From assembly GCA_012798435.1 (NCBI GenBank), contig JAAZNF010000066.1:1-39518 (forward strand): a stretch of 39,518 nucleotides of DNA, written 5' to 3'. The stretch is from Myxococcales bacterium (GTDB taxonomy: Bacteria > Myxococcota > B64-G9). Below the pieces are notes generated by a model, which saw only the letters and a program-made list of their open reading frames with translations, was not told where the DNA came from and did no database searches. The stretch's first letter is position 1; each line of letters starts with the position of its first letter. Shown here in pieces: positions 6,840-13,832 of this stretch. Made by a program: the position numbers and the translations under genes.

Positions 6840-8291
6840 CTACCCGGCCAGGTCCTGGAGCAGGGCCTTGAGGAACTGGTAGAAGCGCCCCACGCTCTCG
6901 ATGTGCACCCGCTCCGAGGGCGAGTGGGGCGACTCGATCTGCGGCCCGAAGGAGATCATGTCCATGCCGCCGCACTTCTCGCCGATGATGCCGCACTCGA
7001 GGCCGGCGTGGATGGCCTTGACCGCCGGCTCCTTGCCGAAGAGCTTCTGGTGCACCGCGCGGGCGCGCGCCAGCACCGCCGAGGCCATGTTCGGCTGCCA
7101 GCCGGGGTAGCCGCCCTTGGGCTCGACCTTGGCGCCGGCCAGCTCGCCGAGGGCGACCAGCCCCTCCTGGATGCGGCGCAGCGCCGGCATGACCGAGCTG
7201 CGGCTGCTCTCGTGGAACAGCGCCGAGTCGGCACTGAGGCGCACCACCGCCAGGTTGGTGGAGGACTCCACCAGCCCCGGGATGTCCTGGCTCATGGCCA
7301 GCACGCCATGAGGCAGGGCCAGCACGAGGCGCAAGAACTCCCGGGCTGCGCGCGGCTTGAGCGCCTCGGGGTTCTGCTCGCAAGGAGCGATGTCGATGGC
7401 GGCGCCGGGGTCGCTGCGGCCGAACATGGCCGCCAGCTCGGCCCGTTCGGCGGCGAGCAGCTTCTCGGCCTTCTTGCGCGCGCCGTCGGAAAGGCGGATC
7501 ACCGCGAAGGCCTCGCGCGGGATGGCGTTGTGCTTGTTGCCGCCCTCGAAGGCGCACAGCTCGAAGCGCGCGGCCTGCGACAGGTGGAGCAGGAACTGCG
7601 CCAGCACGCGGATGGCGTTGCCGCGGCCGGCGTTGATGTCCAGCCCCGAGTGGCCGCCCTTCAGCCCGTGCACGTGCACCCGGTAGGGCTTGGCCTTGCC
7701 CGCCTGCCGGGCGACCGGCAGGGTGAGCAAGGTGTCGGCGCCGCCGGCGCAGCCGACGTACAGCGCGCCCTCCTCCTCCGAGTCGAGGTTGAGCAGGATC
7801 TTGCCCTGCACGAAGCCCGGCTTGAGGTTCTGGGCGCCAGTGAGGCCGGTCTCCTCGTCCACCGTGCACAAGATCTCGATCGGGCCGTGGGAGAGGCCCG
7901 GCTCGTCCAGGATGGCCAGCGCCGCGGCCAGCCCCACCCCGTTGTCGGCGCCGAGCGTGGTGCCCTCGGCGCCCAGCCACTCGCCGCGCCGCACCACCGG
8001 GATGGGGTCGCGGGCGAAGTCGTGCTTGGATGACGAGTCCTTCTCTCCCACCATGTCCAGGTGGCCTTGCAGCACCACCCCCGGCGCCTTCTCCTTGCCC
8101 GGCGAGGCGGGCAGGCGCACGATCACGTTGCCGGCCTCGTCCTTCTCCGCCGAAAGTTTCTTCTGCCGGGCGAATTCCAGCAGGTGGGCGGCGGTGGCGG
8201 CCTCGTTACCCGAACAGCGGGGGATGCGGGTGAGCTTCTCGAAGTGGCGCCACAACGACTCGGGCTTCAATCCGTCGAACGGGCTTCCCAT
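6840..8291 (-). CDS. pepD: Aminoacyl-histidine dipeptidase (peptidase D, M20 family)
   Basis: 483 aa, the usual length for PepD. It hydrolyses Xaa-His and other dipeptides with two metal ions in the cytoplasm. The metal-binding motifs are intact: HLDM at 77-80 (His77, catalytic Asp79), GADNG with the bridging Asp116, DEETGL with the general base and metal Glu at 146/147, NLDSEEEG, and the C-terminal HSPSERVHIES. It has no signal peptide. AAGGAG stands 6 nt before the ATG. It lies 45 bp after a small lipoprotein gene and 6 bp before the secreted unknown protein, so it is the middle gene of a three-gene unit; the functional reason for that grouping is not evident. Confidence 0.93.
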   Translation of the reverse strand: MGSPFDGLKPESLWRHFEKLTRIPRCSGNEAATAAHLLEFARQKKLSAEKDEAGNVIVRLPASPGKEKAPGVVLQGHLDMVGEKDSSSKHDFARDPIPVVRRGEWLGAEGTTLGADNGVGLAAALAILDEPGLSHGPIEILCTVDEETGLTGAQNLKPGFVQGKILLNLDSEEEGALYVGCAGGADTLLTLPVARQAGKAKPYRVHVHGLKGGHSGLDINAGRGNAIRVLAQFLLHLSQAARFELCAFEGGNKHNAIPREAFAVIRLSDGARKKAEKLLAAERAELAAMFGRSDPGAAIDIAPCEQNPEALKPRAAREFLRLVLALPHGVLAMSQDIPGLVESSTNLAVVRLSADSALFHESSRSSVMPALRRIQEGLVALGELAGAKVEPKGGYPGWQPNMASAVLARARAVHQKLFGKEPAVKAIHAGLECGIIGEKCGGMDMISFGPQIESPHSPSERVHIESVGRFYQFLKALLQDLAG

Positions 8292-8336
8292 ACGAGCTCC
8301 TTTTCTTCCGGCGCCGGGGCCGGGTGGGAACGGGGT

Positions 8337-8642
8337 TCAGTCGAGCAGGGCCGCCGCGGCGTCGTTGGCCAGGCCACAGGCGGCGTAGTCGGCGGCCAGG
8401 ATCGCCTCGCAGGTGCAACTCCCGGAGTCCAGGATGGCCTGGCAGCGGTCGTCCTCCTCGTCGGAGATGGAGGTGTTCCGGTCGGCGGCGTCCACGTTGG
8501 TGTGGCAGCGCTCCTGCCCGAGCCGCGTCGGCTGACAGTCGCAAATCTTGTTGGCCAGATCCTTGCAGGGCGAGCCGCAGCCGCCGAGGAGGCCGAACAG
8601 GGCGATGAGCGAGAGCACTATCCACAGGCGGGGCTTGTTCAT
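8337..8642 (-). CDS. Small Cys-containing lipoprotein
   Basis: 101 aa. The signal peptide ends in the lipobox LLGGC (Cys22). The mature part has seven further cysteines (GSPCKDLANKICDC, ERC, DRC, SCTCE, AAC), probably paired, and no recognised domain. There is no Shine-Dalgarno sequence. Instead a strong TTGACA-N18-TAGAGT pair ends 7 nt before the ATG, which predicts an almost leaderless mRNA. It heads the unit with pepD and the secreted unknown protein. The many acidic residues and the even cysteine count suggest a small disulfide-stabilised periplasmic or surface protein; function unknown. Confidence 0.75.
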   Translation of the reverse strand: MNKPRLWIVLSLIALFGLLGGCGSPCKDLANKICDCQPTRLGQERCHTNVDAADRNTSISDEEDDRCQAILDSGSCTCEAILAADYAACGLANDAAAALLD

Positions 8643-8649
8643 GGGCCGG

Positions 8650-8679
8650 ACTCTAGTGCCCGCATGTCGGGCCTGTCAA
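8650..8679 (-). promoter_or_regulatory. Sigma-70-type promoter, predicted leaderless start
   Basis: The minus strand has TTGACA, 18 bp, TAGAGT; the -10 element ends 7 nt before the ATG of the small lipoprotein gene, so transcription should begin at or one base before the start codon. Confidence 0.6.
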
Positions 8680-8832
8680 GCCAGGACAGGCGGGGTGTGG
8701 CGCAGCCACGTTCCCAAGGCGGACAGGCGCGACCGGACGCCTCACCAGCAACCCCTGACCACCACCCCGGTCACCCTCCTAGCCACGCGGCAATCCTGGC
8801 GTATCTTGTTGATTAATAGTTATTTCCGGGGT

Positions 8833-8887
8833 GGCTGGCACCTGTTACTGGCTGGCACCTGTTACTGGCTGTTACTGGCCTGTTACT
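8833..8887. repeat. 17-bp tandem repeat with shortened copies
   Basis: Two perfect 17-bp copies of GGCTGGCACCTGTTACT (8833-8849 and 8850-8866) are followed by two copies lacking the middle (8867-8876 and 8877-8887), each ending in TGTTACT. The sequence resembles the TGGCACC-type REP palindromes that surround RAYT transposases in some genomes, but no transposase gene is present. Confidence 0.7.
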
Positions 8888-8980
8888 GTTGCTACAAAGA
8901 AAAAAACGAGAAAAACCTCCAGAAAAACCTCCCAACAGGATAAAACCCCGGCATTTTCAAAGCTTGCAGCACTTCTGCCG

Positions 8981-9106
8981 TTGTCAGACAGCACTCTGGT
9001 GCTGATCGAAAGCACTCTGGCATTGTCCGACAGGAGTCTCATGTTGGCCGACAAGTCTTTGGTGTGGTTCGACGGCACGCTCGATGTGTCCGCCTCGTTG
9101 TCATTT
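8981..9106. repeat. Degenerate 21-bp tandem repeat array, about six units
   Basis: Units begin at 8981, 9002, 9023, 9044, 9065 and 9086. The consensus is about TTGTCCGACAGCACTCTGGTG; neighbouring units agree at 13-16 of 21 positions and the last two are most diverged. Because 21 is a multiple of three, the array reads as heptads in both directions (LSDSTLV/LIESTLA/LSDRSLM on plus; LSDNARV/LSISTRV on minus). It lies about 120 bp before the lipoprotein start. Confidence 0.7.
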
Positions 9107-9167
9107 CTATCCGGCGAGACGGTCGGACCGCCCGATGTGAAGGCGGGGAAGTTTTGCGGCAGGTGGT

Positions 9168-9197
9168 TTGACTCTCGCGCTTTGCGGGTGGTATCTG
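9168..9197 (+). promoter_or_regulatory. Sigma-70-type promoter of the lipoprotein-ABC exporter operon
   Basis: TTGACT, 18 bp, TATCTG, with a leader of about 20 nt that contains AAAGGAG before the ATG at 9224. Confidence 0.5.
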
Positions 9198-9223
9198 GGT
9201 CCGTCTTATACAAAGGAGCGGAC

Positions 9224-10837
9224 ATGCGGCGTCTCGGCCTTTTGTTGCTTGTCGTTCCCCTGGCCCTCGCCACCTCGTGCGGCACCTGCCAGAAGGGCCC
9301 CTCCAGCATCGACGAGCTCATCCCGGCGAACGTCCGCGGGGCGCTGGTGCTGCCCCGGCCCGCCGAGCTGTGCGCGGATCTCAAATCGCTCATCGACAAG
9401 TTCTCGGCCGGACCGGTGGGCATCTTCCTCTCGCAGGCGCTGATCCAGCTCAAGGGCCGCGTGGGCTTCGACCCGCTCGATCCCGAGGAGTGGAAGCGGC
9501 TGGGCCTCGACGGCGCCCGCCCGCTGGGCCTGGTGATCACCGAGTCCTCCCAGGCTCTGCTATTGCTCCCGCTCGCCGACGCCGACGTCTTCGAGAAGTC
9601 CCTGCGCGAGCGCGCCCGCCAGTGGCTGGGGGCGGACGCCGAGCAGACCTCCTCGAGCGGGGGGGTGAGCGTGCGCGAGATCGGAAACCGCGCCGGCGAG
9701 CGGTTCATCCCCGGCCTGCGCTGGGCCCGGGCGGGCAAGTTCGCCCTGCTCGCCTCCGGGCGCGTACCGCCCGAGGCGCTGGCGCGCTGCGCCGCCCTGC
9801 CCAGGCCGGAGAGCCTCGCCCAGGCGAGCTGGTTCGGCGCCCTGCGAGGTGAAATCGATCCCGAGACCGACCTGTGGCTGGCCCTGGGCGCCGCGGGCAT
9901 GGAAGCGCTCGCGCAGAACGAGCCGAAGCTCCCCAAGGTCCGCGACGGCGTGCTAATGGCCTTTCGCATGGAAGCGCGCGGGCTGGGCGGCAAGCTCTTC
10001 GTGGGGATCGAGGAGCCGCTCGCGAAGCGGCTTGCGCTCCTTTCCGAGGGCGTGGCCGACGCCAGGCTCGAGCGCCTGCTCCCCGCAAACACCCTGGTCG
10101 CCCTGAAGGCCGGCCTCAACGCCCGGCAACTCCTGGAGTGGGCGCTGGAGATGGAACCGCAGGCCCGGGCCGAGTACCAGCGCTCCCGCGAGGCCCTGAC
10201 GCAGTCGCTGGCCATCGACCCGGAGGCGCTGCTCGACAACCTCTCGGGGAGCGGCGTGCTGGGGGTGTTCGTGCGCGATCCCAAGGTGCTGGCCGAGGCG
10301 GTGCGGAGCGGACCGGCCCCGGCGGCGGCCAGCGCTATCGGGGTGATCGGGCTGCTTTCGTTGAAGAAGGGCAGCCTGCTCGCGGACGCGCTGGATCGCC
10401 TCGTCTCGTCCCAGCCACCCGAGCGCGCCGTGCTGCGCCAGATCAAGGCGGGCGATCTGTACGGGGTGGCGGCGCGCGGCCCCGACGGGCTGGAGGCGCG
10501 CCTCGCGGTGGACCAGGAGCTGGCGGGCTTCTGCCTGGGCGAGGGCTGCGAGGATGAACTCGGGAAACAGATGAAGTCGAGCGCTCCCGCGGCTGCCTCG
10601 GCCGGCCGGGGGGCGGCGTTGTGCGCGAGCGGCCAGGCGCTCTCGCTGCGTATCAGCTTCGCCGCCCTGCGCGACGCGCTCTCGCGCCTGGACGCGAGCG
10701 ACCTCGGCGGCGACGCGCTCACCCGCATGACCCTGGGCATGGTGCAGGGGGCGCTCGCGAACTTCGTCGAGGCCACGCTCTGCCTGCGCTTCCTGCCGCG
10801 CGGGGCGCTCCTGGTCGGCTGGCTGGATCTCCAATGA
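9224..10837 (+). CDS. Lipoprotein of unknown function co-encoded with an ABC exporter
   Basis: 537 aa. The signal peptide ends LALATSC, giving lipidation at Cys19. The mature protein is a long mixed alpha/beta chain (SIDELIPANVRGALVLPRPAEL, then repeated segments such as LGLVITESSQALLLLPLAD) resembling the loosely defined DUF3352-type periplasmic lipoproteins; that match is tentative. A cysteine pair lies in CLGEGCED near the C-terminus. AAAGGAG stands 6 nt before the ATG. Its stop overlaps the start of the ABC ATPase gene (ATGA), so translation is coupled and the protein may be a partner or client of that transporter. The in-frame stretch upstream of 9224 is rejected as coding. Confidence 0.78.
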   Translation: MRRLGLLLLVVPLALATSCGTCQKGPSSIDELIPANVRGALVLPRPAELCADLKSLIDKFSAGPVGIFLSQALIQLKGRVGFDPLDPEEWKRLGLDGARPLGLVITESSQALLLLPLADADVFEKSLRERARQWLGADAEQTSSSGGVSVREIGNRAGERFIPGLRWARAGKFALLASGRVPPEALARCAALPRPESLAQASWFGALRGEIDPETDLWLALGAAGMEALAQNEPKLPKVRDGVLMAFRMEARGLGGKLFVGIEEPLAKRLALLSEGVADARLERLLPANTLVALKAGLNARQLLEWALEMEPQARAEYQRSREALTQSLAIDPEALLDNLSGSGVLGVFVRDPKVLAEAVRSGPAPAAASAIGVIGLLSLKKGSLLADALDRLVSSQPPERAVLRQIKAGDLYGVAARGPDGLEARLAVDQELAGFCLGEGCEDELGKQMKSSAPAAASAGRGAALCASGQALSLRISFAALRDALSRLDASDLGGDALTRMTLGMVQGALANFVEATLCLRFLPRGALLVGWLDLQ

Positions 10838-11511
10838 TCCGTTTACGAAACCTCTCCCGCGTGTACGGCCAGGGCCCCTCGGCCACCGCGGCCCTGCGCG
10901 ACATCTGCCTGGAGATCCCGGAGGGGGCCTTCGCCACCGTGGTGGGCACCTCGGGCTCGGGAAAGACCACCCTGCTCAACATCCTGGGCGGCCTCGACAG
11001 CGGCTACCTCGGCGAAGCGCAGGTGGCCGGGCGGGAGCTGCGCGCGCTCACCGACCGCGAGCGCAGCGCCTACCGGAACGAGACGGTGGGGTTCGTATTC
11101 CAGCATTTTGCCCTGCTCGAGCACCTCACCGCGCTGCAGAACGTGGCCCTGCCCGCCTTCTTCGCCAACGCGCGCGAGCCGGCGCCGGAGAGGCGGGCGG
11201 CCGAGGTGCTGGCCCGGGTGGGGCTGGGCGAGCGGCTGCACAGCTACCCGGGGCAGCTCTCCGGCGGGCAGAAGCAGCGGGTGGCCATCGCCCGCGCGCT
11301 CTACCGCCGGCCGCGGCTGATCCTCGCCGACGAGCCCACCGGCAACCTGGACACCGCCACCGGGGCGCAGATCATCTCGCTGTTCGAGGAGCTCAACCGC
11401 GAGGACCAGATCACCGTGGTGGTGGTGACCCACGAGGACTTCTTGTTCAAGAACGTGACGTGCAAGGTGCGCCTGGAGGACGGGCGGCAGGTGGAGGGCG
11501 CGCCATGCTGA
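10834..11511 (+). CDS. ABC transporter ATP-binding protein, MacB/LolD family
   Basis: 225 aa, the size of LolD-type ATPases. All nucleotide-binding motifs are present: Walker A GTSGSGKTT (38-46), Q-loop Gln90 in FVFQHFALLEHLT, signature LSGGQ (142-146), Walker B LILADE with catalytic Glu167, D-loop GNLD and His200 of the H-loop. The FQHFALLEHLTALQNV motif is typical of the MacB/LolD/FtsE group rather than importers. It begins inside the stop codon of the lipoprotein gene (ATGA) and its last 7 bases overlap the permease start. With that permease it forms a mechanotransmission-type complex that probably moves a substrate or lipoprotein across the periplasm, not across the inner membrane. Confidence 0.93.
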   Translation: MIRLRNLSRVYGQGPSATAALRDICLEIPEGAFATVVGTSGSGKTTLLNILGGLDSGYLGEAQVAGRELRALTDRERSAYRNETVGFVFQHFALLEHLTALQNVALPAFFANAREPAPERRAAEVLARVGLGERLHSYPGQLSGGQKQRVAIARALYRRPRLILADEPTGNLDTATGAQIISLFEELNREDQITVVVVTHEDFLFKNVTCKVRLEDGRQVEGAPC

Positions 11512-12860
11512 CTTCGCACCTTGTGCGCCTGGTGGGCCAGAACCTCCGGCGCAACCGCAAGAACCTGGCCTTCGCCTCGGTGGGCATCGTGGTGGGCATC
11601 TCGAGCTTCGTGTTCTTCATCGCCCTGGGGGCGGGGGTGCAGCGGGTGGTGAGCACGCAGATCTTCCCCATGGAGGCGAACCGCCTGCAGGTGGTGCCAC
11701 GCTCGATCGAGTTCGGCTCGGCCACGGGCGGGCGCCCCATCGACGAGCAGGCGCTCTCCGACTTCGCCGCCATCCCCGGGGTGGCCGCGGTGTACCCGCG
11801 CATGCGGCTTGCGTTCCTGGCCAGCACCGCCGTGGACGGGCGCGACCTGTCCCCGGCCGCGGTCGATCTTTTGCGGCGCGTGCCCGGCGTCACCGCGCGC
11901 ATGCTGGAGGCGGTGCGCGATGTGCGGGTGTGGCTGGAGATCATGGGCGACGGCATCGACCCGCGCCTTGCGGCCGCGGACGCGGTGGCCGGGGAGTTCG
12001 CCGATCCGCCGGAGGGCGAGCCCATCCCGGTGCTGCTGTCGCGCCGCATGATCGAGATCTACAACGGCTCCTTCGCCGAGGCCCGCGGCCTGCCCAAGGT
12101 GAGTGAGATGCTGCTGCCCTTCCTGCCGCCGCTGCCGCTCACCCTCAACCACTCCTTCATCTCGCGCGAGGTGCGCGGTGCGCCCGCCCCCGCCCGCATG
12201 AAGGTGGTGGGCCTGTCGCGCCACGCCCTGATGGGCGGCATCACCATGCCGCTCGAGACCGCGCGCCGGCTGAACCGCCGCTTCGCGGGCGAGGCGGCGG
12301 CCCACACCTACTCCTCGGCGGTGCTGGAGGTGACCTCCTCGGACTGGCTGGGGCCGGTGCAGGAGCGGCTGCGCGGGCTCGGGTTCGATCTCGACATGTC
12401 CGAGAAGCGCATGGCCGAGAGCGTAGGCATGTTCATCACTCTGGTCACGCTGGGCTTTTCGCTCATCAGCCTCATCATCGTGGGCATCGCCGCGGTGAGC
12501 ATCGCCCACACCTTCTTCATGATCCTCTACGAGCGAAAGCGCGAGATCGGCCTGCTGCGCGCGCTGGGGGCGAGCAAAGGCGACGTGCGCAACCTGATCC
12601 TGGCCGAGGCCTCGGCCATCGGCCTCACCGCCGGCACGGCGGGCCTGTTGCTCGGCGCGCTGGCCTGCCTGCTCTCGGACACACTACTTGCGCGCTTTCT
12701 TCCCGACTTCCCCTTCAAGCCGGAGAGCTTCTTCGCCTTCCCGGTGTGGATCTTCCCCGGGGCGCTCGCCTTTGCCCTGATCTTCTGCTGGCTGGGGGCG
12801 CTGCTGCCGGCCCGGCGCGCCGCCGCGCTCGACCCGGCGGCCACGCTGACCGGACGGTAG
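11505..12860 (+). CDS. ABC transporter permease, MacB/LolC (FtsX-domain) type
   Basis: 451 aa. A first membrane helix (FASVGIVVGISSFVFFIALG, about 23-42) follows the short cytoplasmic NLRRNRKN segment, then comes a periplasmic domain of about 250 residues, then three C-terminal helices of the FtsX domain (ITLVTLGFSLISLIIVGIAAV; ASAIGLTAGTAGLLLGALACL; FPVWIFPGALAFALIFCWLG). The coupling loop YERKREIGLLRALGAS is characteristic. GGAGGGC precedes the ATG and the gene overlaps the ATPase gene by 7 bp. The transporter should be a homodimer of this subunit with two ATPases. The co-encoded lipoprotein suggests a role in envelope trafficking; a substrate cannot be assigned. Confidence 0.92.
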   Translation: MLTSHLVRLVGQNLRRNRKNLAFASVGIVVGISSFVFFIALGAGVQRVVSTQIFPMEANRLQVVPRSIEFGSATGGRPIDEQALSDFAAIPGVAAVYPRMRLAFLASTAVDGRDLSPAAVDLLRRVPGVTARMLEAVRDVRVWLEIMGDGIDPRLAAADAVAGEFADPPEGEPIPVLLSRRMIEIYNGSFAEARGLPKVSEMLLPFLPPLPLTLNHSFISREVRGAPAPARMKVVGLSRHALMGGITMPLETARRLNRRFAGEAAAHTYSSAVLEVTSSDWLGPVQERLRGLGFDLDMSEKRMAESVGMFITLVTLGFSLISLIIVGIAAVSIAHTFFMILYERKREIGLLRALGASKGDVRNLILAEASAIGLTAGTAGLLLGALACLLSDTLLARFLPDFPFKPESFFAFPVWIFPGALAFALIFCWLGALLPARRAAALDPAATLTGR

Positions 12861-13129
12861 CCTTCGCTCGGCTTGTGCAGTCAAGGGCTCGCGGTCGCTG
12901 GAGTTGCCGCCGCCCGACCCCTGCTGTCAATGGCCTGCGTTCGCTTCGCGACTCGCTGCGCTCGCCAGTGACAGAGGTCGGGCGGAGGCTGCCAGAAAGA
13001 CATCGCGCGCGAACGCGCCGGCTTCATGGGCCCCGCGTTCGCGCGACAGGAACCCATAGCCCTCAGGTCATAACCCAAGGAAATGTCCAGCCGTCCGGAG
13101 ACTGTCGCGCCTGCGTGTCGTGCAAGAAC
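12861..13129. other. Gene-free stretch between convergent genes, with hairpins
   Basis: 269 bp between the permease stop and the sodB stop. It contains the inverted repeat at 13006-13045 and otherwise GC-rich sequence without coding features, ribosome sites or RNA-gene structure that I can recognise. Confidence 0.5.
13006..13045. repeat. 12-bp perfect inverted repeat CGCGCGAACGCG
   Basis: CGCGCGAACGCG (13006-13017) and its exact complement (13034-13045) enclose a 16-nt loop. Each arm can also fold alone around CGAA/TTCG. It lies between convergent genes and could act as a bidirectional terminator, though no T tract follows. A related copy, with a similar TTCAT flank, lies at 13783-13800 on the other side of sodB. 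Confidence 0.65.
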
Positions 13130-13708
13130 TTAGAAATTCTCCGCGGCCTTCTTCCAGTCCACGATCTTCCAGAAGGCCTCCAGGTACTTGGCGCGGGCGT
13201 TGCGGTAGTCGATGTAGTAGGCGTGCTCCCACACGTCGCAGGTGAGGATGGGCGTCTCGCCGGCGGTGAGGGGGCAACCGGCGTTGGATGTGCTGCGAAG
13301 GTGGAGCCGGCCATCCTTATCCCTCACCAGCCAGGCCCAGCCCGAGCCGAAGGTGTTCATGGCGGTCTCGGTGAACTTCTTCTGGAACTCCTCGAAGGAG
13401 CCGAATTCCTTCTGGATGGCCGCGCCCAGCTTGCCCGCGGGCGCGCCGCCGCCCTTGGGCGAGAGACGCAAGAAGTAGAAGGTGTGGTTGTACACCTGGG
13501 CGGCGTTGTTGAAGATCGGCCCGGCCGGGGCCTTCTTCACGATCTCCTCGATCGGCAGGTCGGCGAAGGGCGTGCCCGGGATGAGCTTGTTGAGGTTGGC
13601 GACGTAGGTGGCATGGTGCTTGCCGTGGTGGAACTCCAGCGTCTCCGCGCTGAGGTGCGGGGCGAGCGCGTCTTTGGAATAGGGCAGTTCGGGCAGTTTG
13701 TGTTCCAT
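13130..13708 (-). CDS. sodB: Iron superoxide dismutase
   Basis: 192 aa, the standard length. It converts superoxide to oxygen and hydrogen peroxide in the cytoplasm. Metal ligands are His27 (EFHHGKHH), His75 (VYNHTFYF), Asp158 and His162 ([13 protein letters not shown]). Gln71 in [11 protein letters not shown] is at the position where Fe-type enzymes place the active-site glutamine in the N-terminal half, so iron is favoured over manganese. The ribosome site GGAGGTGATCC is an almost complete anti-16S match. The promoter has a perfect inverted repeat over the -10 region, suggesting repression. It stands alone, convergent with the ABC exporter genes and downstream of the PilZ gene. Confidence 0.95.
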   Translation of the reverse strand: MEHKLPELPYSKDALAPHLSAETLEFHHGKHHATYVANLNKLIPGTPFADLPIEEIVKKAPAGPIFNNAAQVYNHTFYFLRLSPKGGGAPAGKLGAAIQKEFGSFEEFQKKFTETAMNTFGSGWAWLVRDKDGRLHLRSTSNAGCPLTAGETPILTCDVWEHAYYIDYRNARAKYLEAFWKIVDWKKAAENF

Positions 13709-13743
13709 GGATCACCTCCGGCGAAAAAAAGTGCGCCGTGACG

Positions 13744-13772
13744 TTTCTAAACTGGCACTTTAGAATTGTCAA
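13744..13772 (-). promoter_or_regulatory. sodB promoter with an overlapping operator-like inverted repeat
   Basis: The minus strand carries TTGACA, 17 bp, TAGAAA. The perfect inverted repeat TTCTAAA-N7-TTTAGAA (13745-13765) covers the spacer and most of the -10, an arrangement expected for a repressor such as a Fur/PerR- or Rrf2-type regulator. The regulator is not identified. Confidence 0.6.
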
Positions 13773-13782
13773 ACCGGCCCGC

Positions 13783-13800
13783 CCGCGCGCGAACGCGCGG
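13783..13800. repeat. GC hairpin upstream of the sodB promoter
   Basis: CCGCGCG-CGAA-CGCGCGG folds into a 7-bp stem with a 4-nt loop. It lies between the PilZ gene stop and the sodB -35 element and shares CGCGCGAACGCGC plus a nearby TTCAT with the inverted repeat at 13006-13045. No T run follows on the minus strand, so terminator function is only possible. Confidence 0.55.
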
Positions 13801-13832
13801 ATTCATCGGATTCTTGTCGTCCTTCTCGCCCC

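Larger units (their letters stand above)
8643..9223 (+). other. Long divergent intergenic region carrying two repeat arrays
   Basis: 581 bp between two divergent lipoprotein genes. It holds the leaderless promoter of the minus gene, an AT-rich patch near 8810-8825, a 17-bp tandem repeat (8833-8887), a short direct repeat AGAAAAACCTCC near 8910-8932, a degenerate 21-bp tandem array (8981-9106) and the promoter of the plus gene. The plus frame is open through it into the downstream lipoprotein, but there is no ribosome site at the upstream ATG and a proper signal peptide begins at 9224, so I treat it as non-coding. Confidence 0.6.

Noticed and set aside
8831-8850. Sigma-54 element at TGGCACC in the tandem repeat
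   Set aside because: The second half (GC at -12) is missing in both copies.
8981-9106. CRISPR-like array
   Set aside because: The units abut with no unique spacers and diverge along their whole length. There are no cas genes.
8831-9223. In-frame N-terminal extension of the lipoprotein at 9224
   Set aside because: It would place a signal peptide and lipobox in mid-protein. There is no ribosome site at the upstream ATG, and the stretch is made of tandem repeats.
12881-13078. Small open frame between the ABC permease and sodB
   Set aside because: It has no ribosome site and passes through the inverted repeat. Its Arg/Ala/Pro composition is typical of chance frames.
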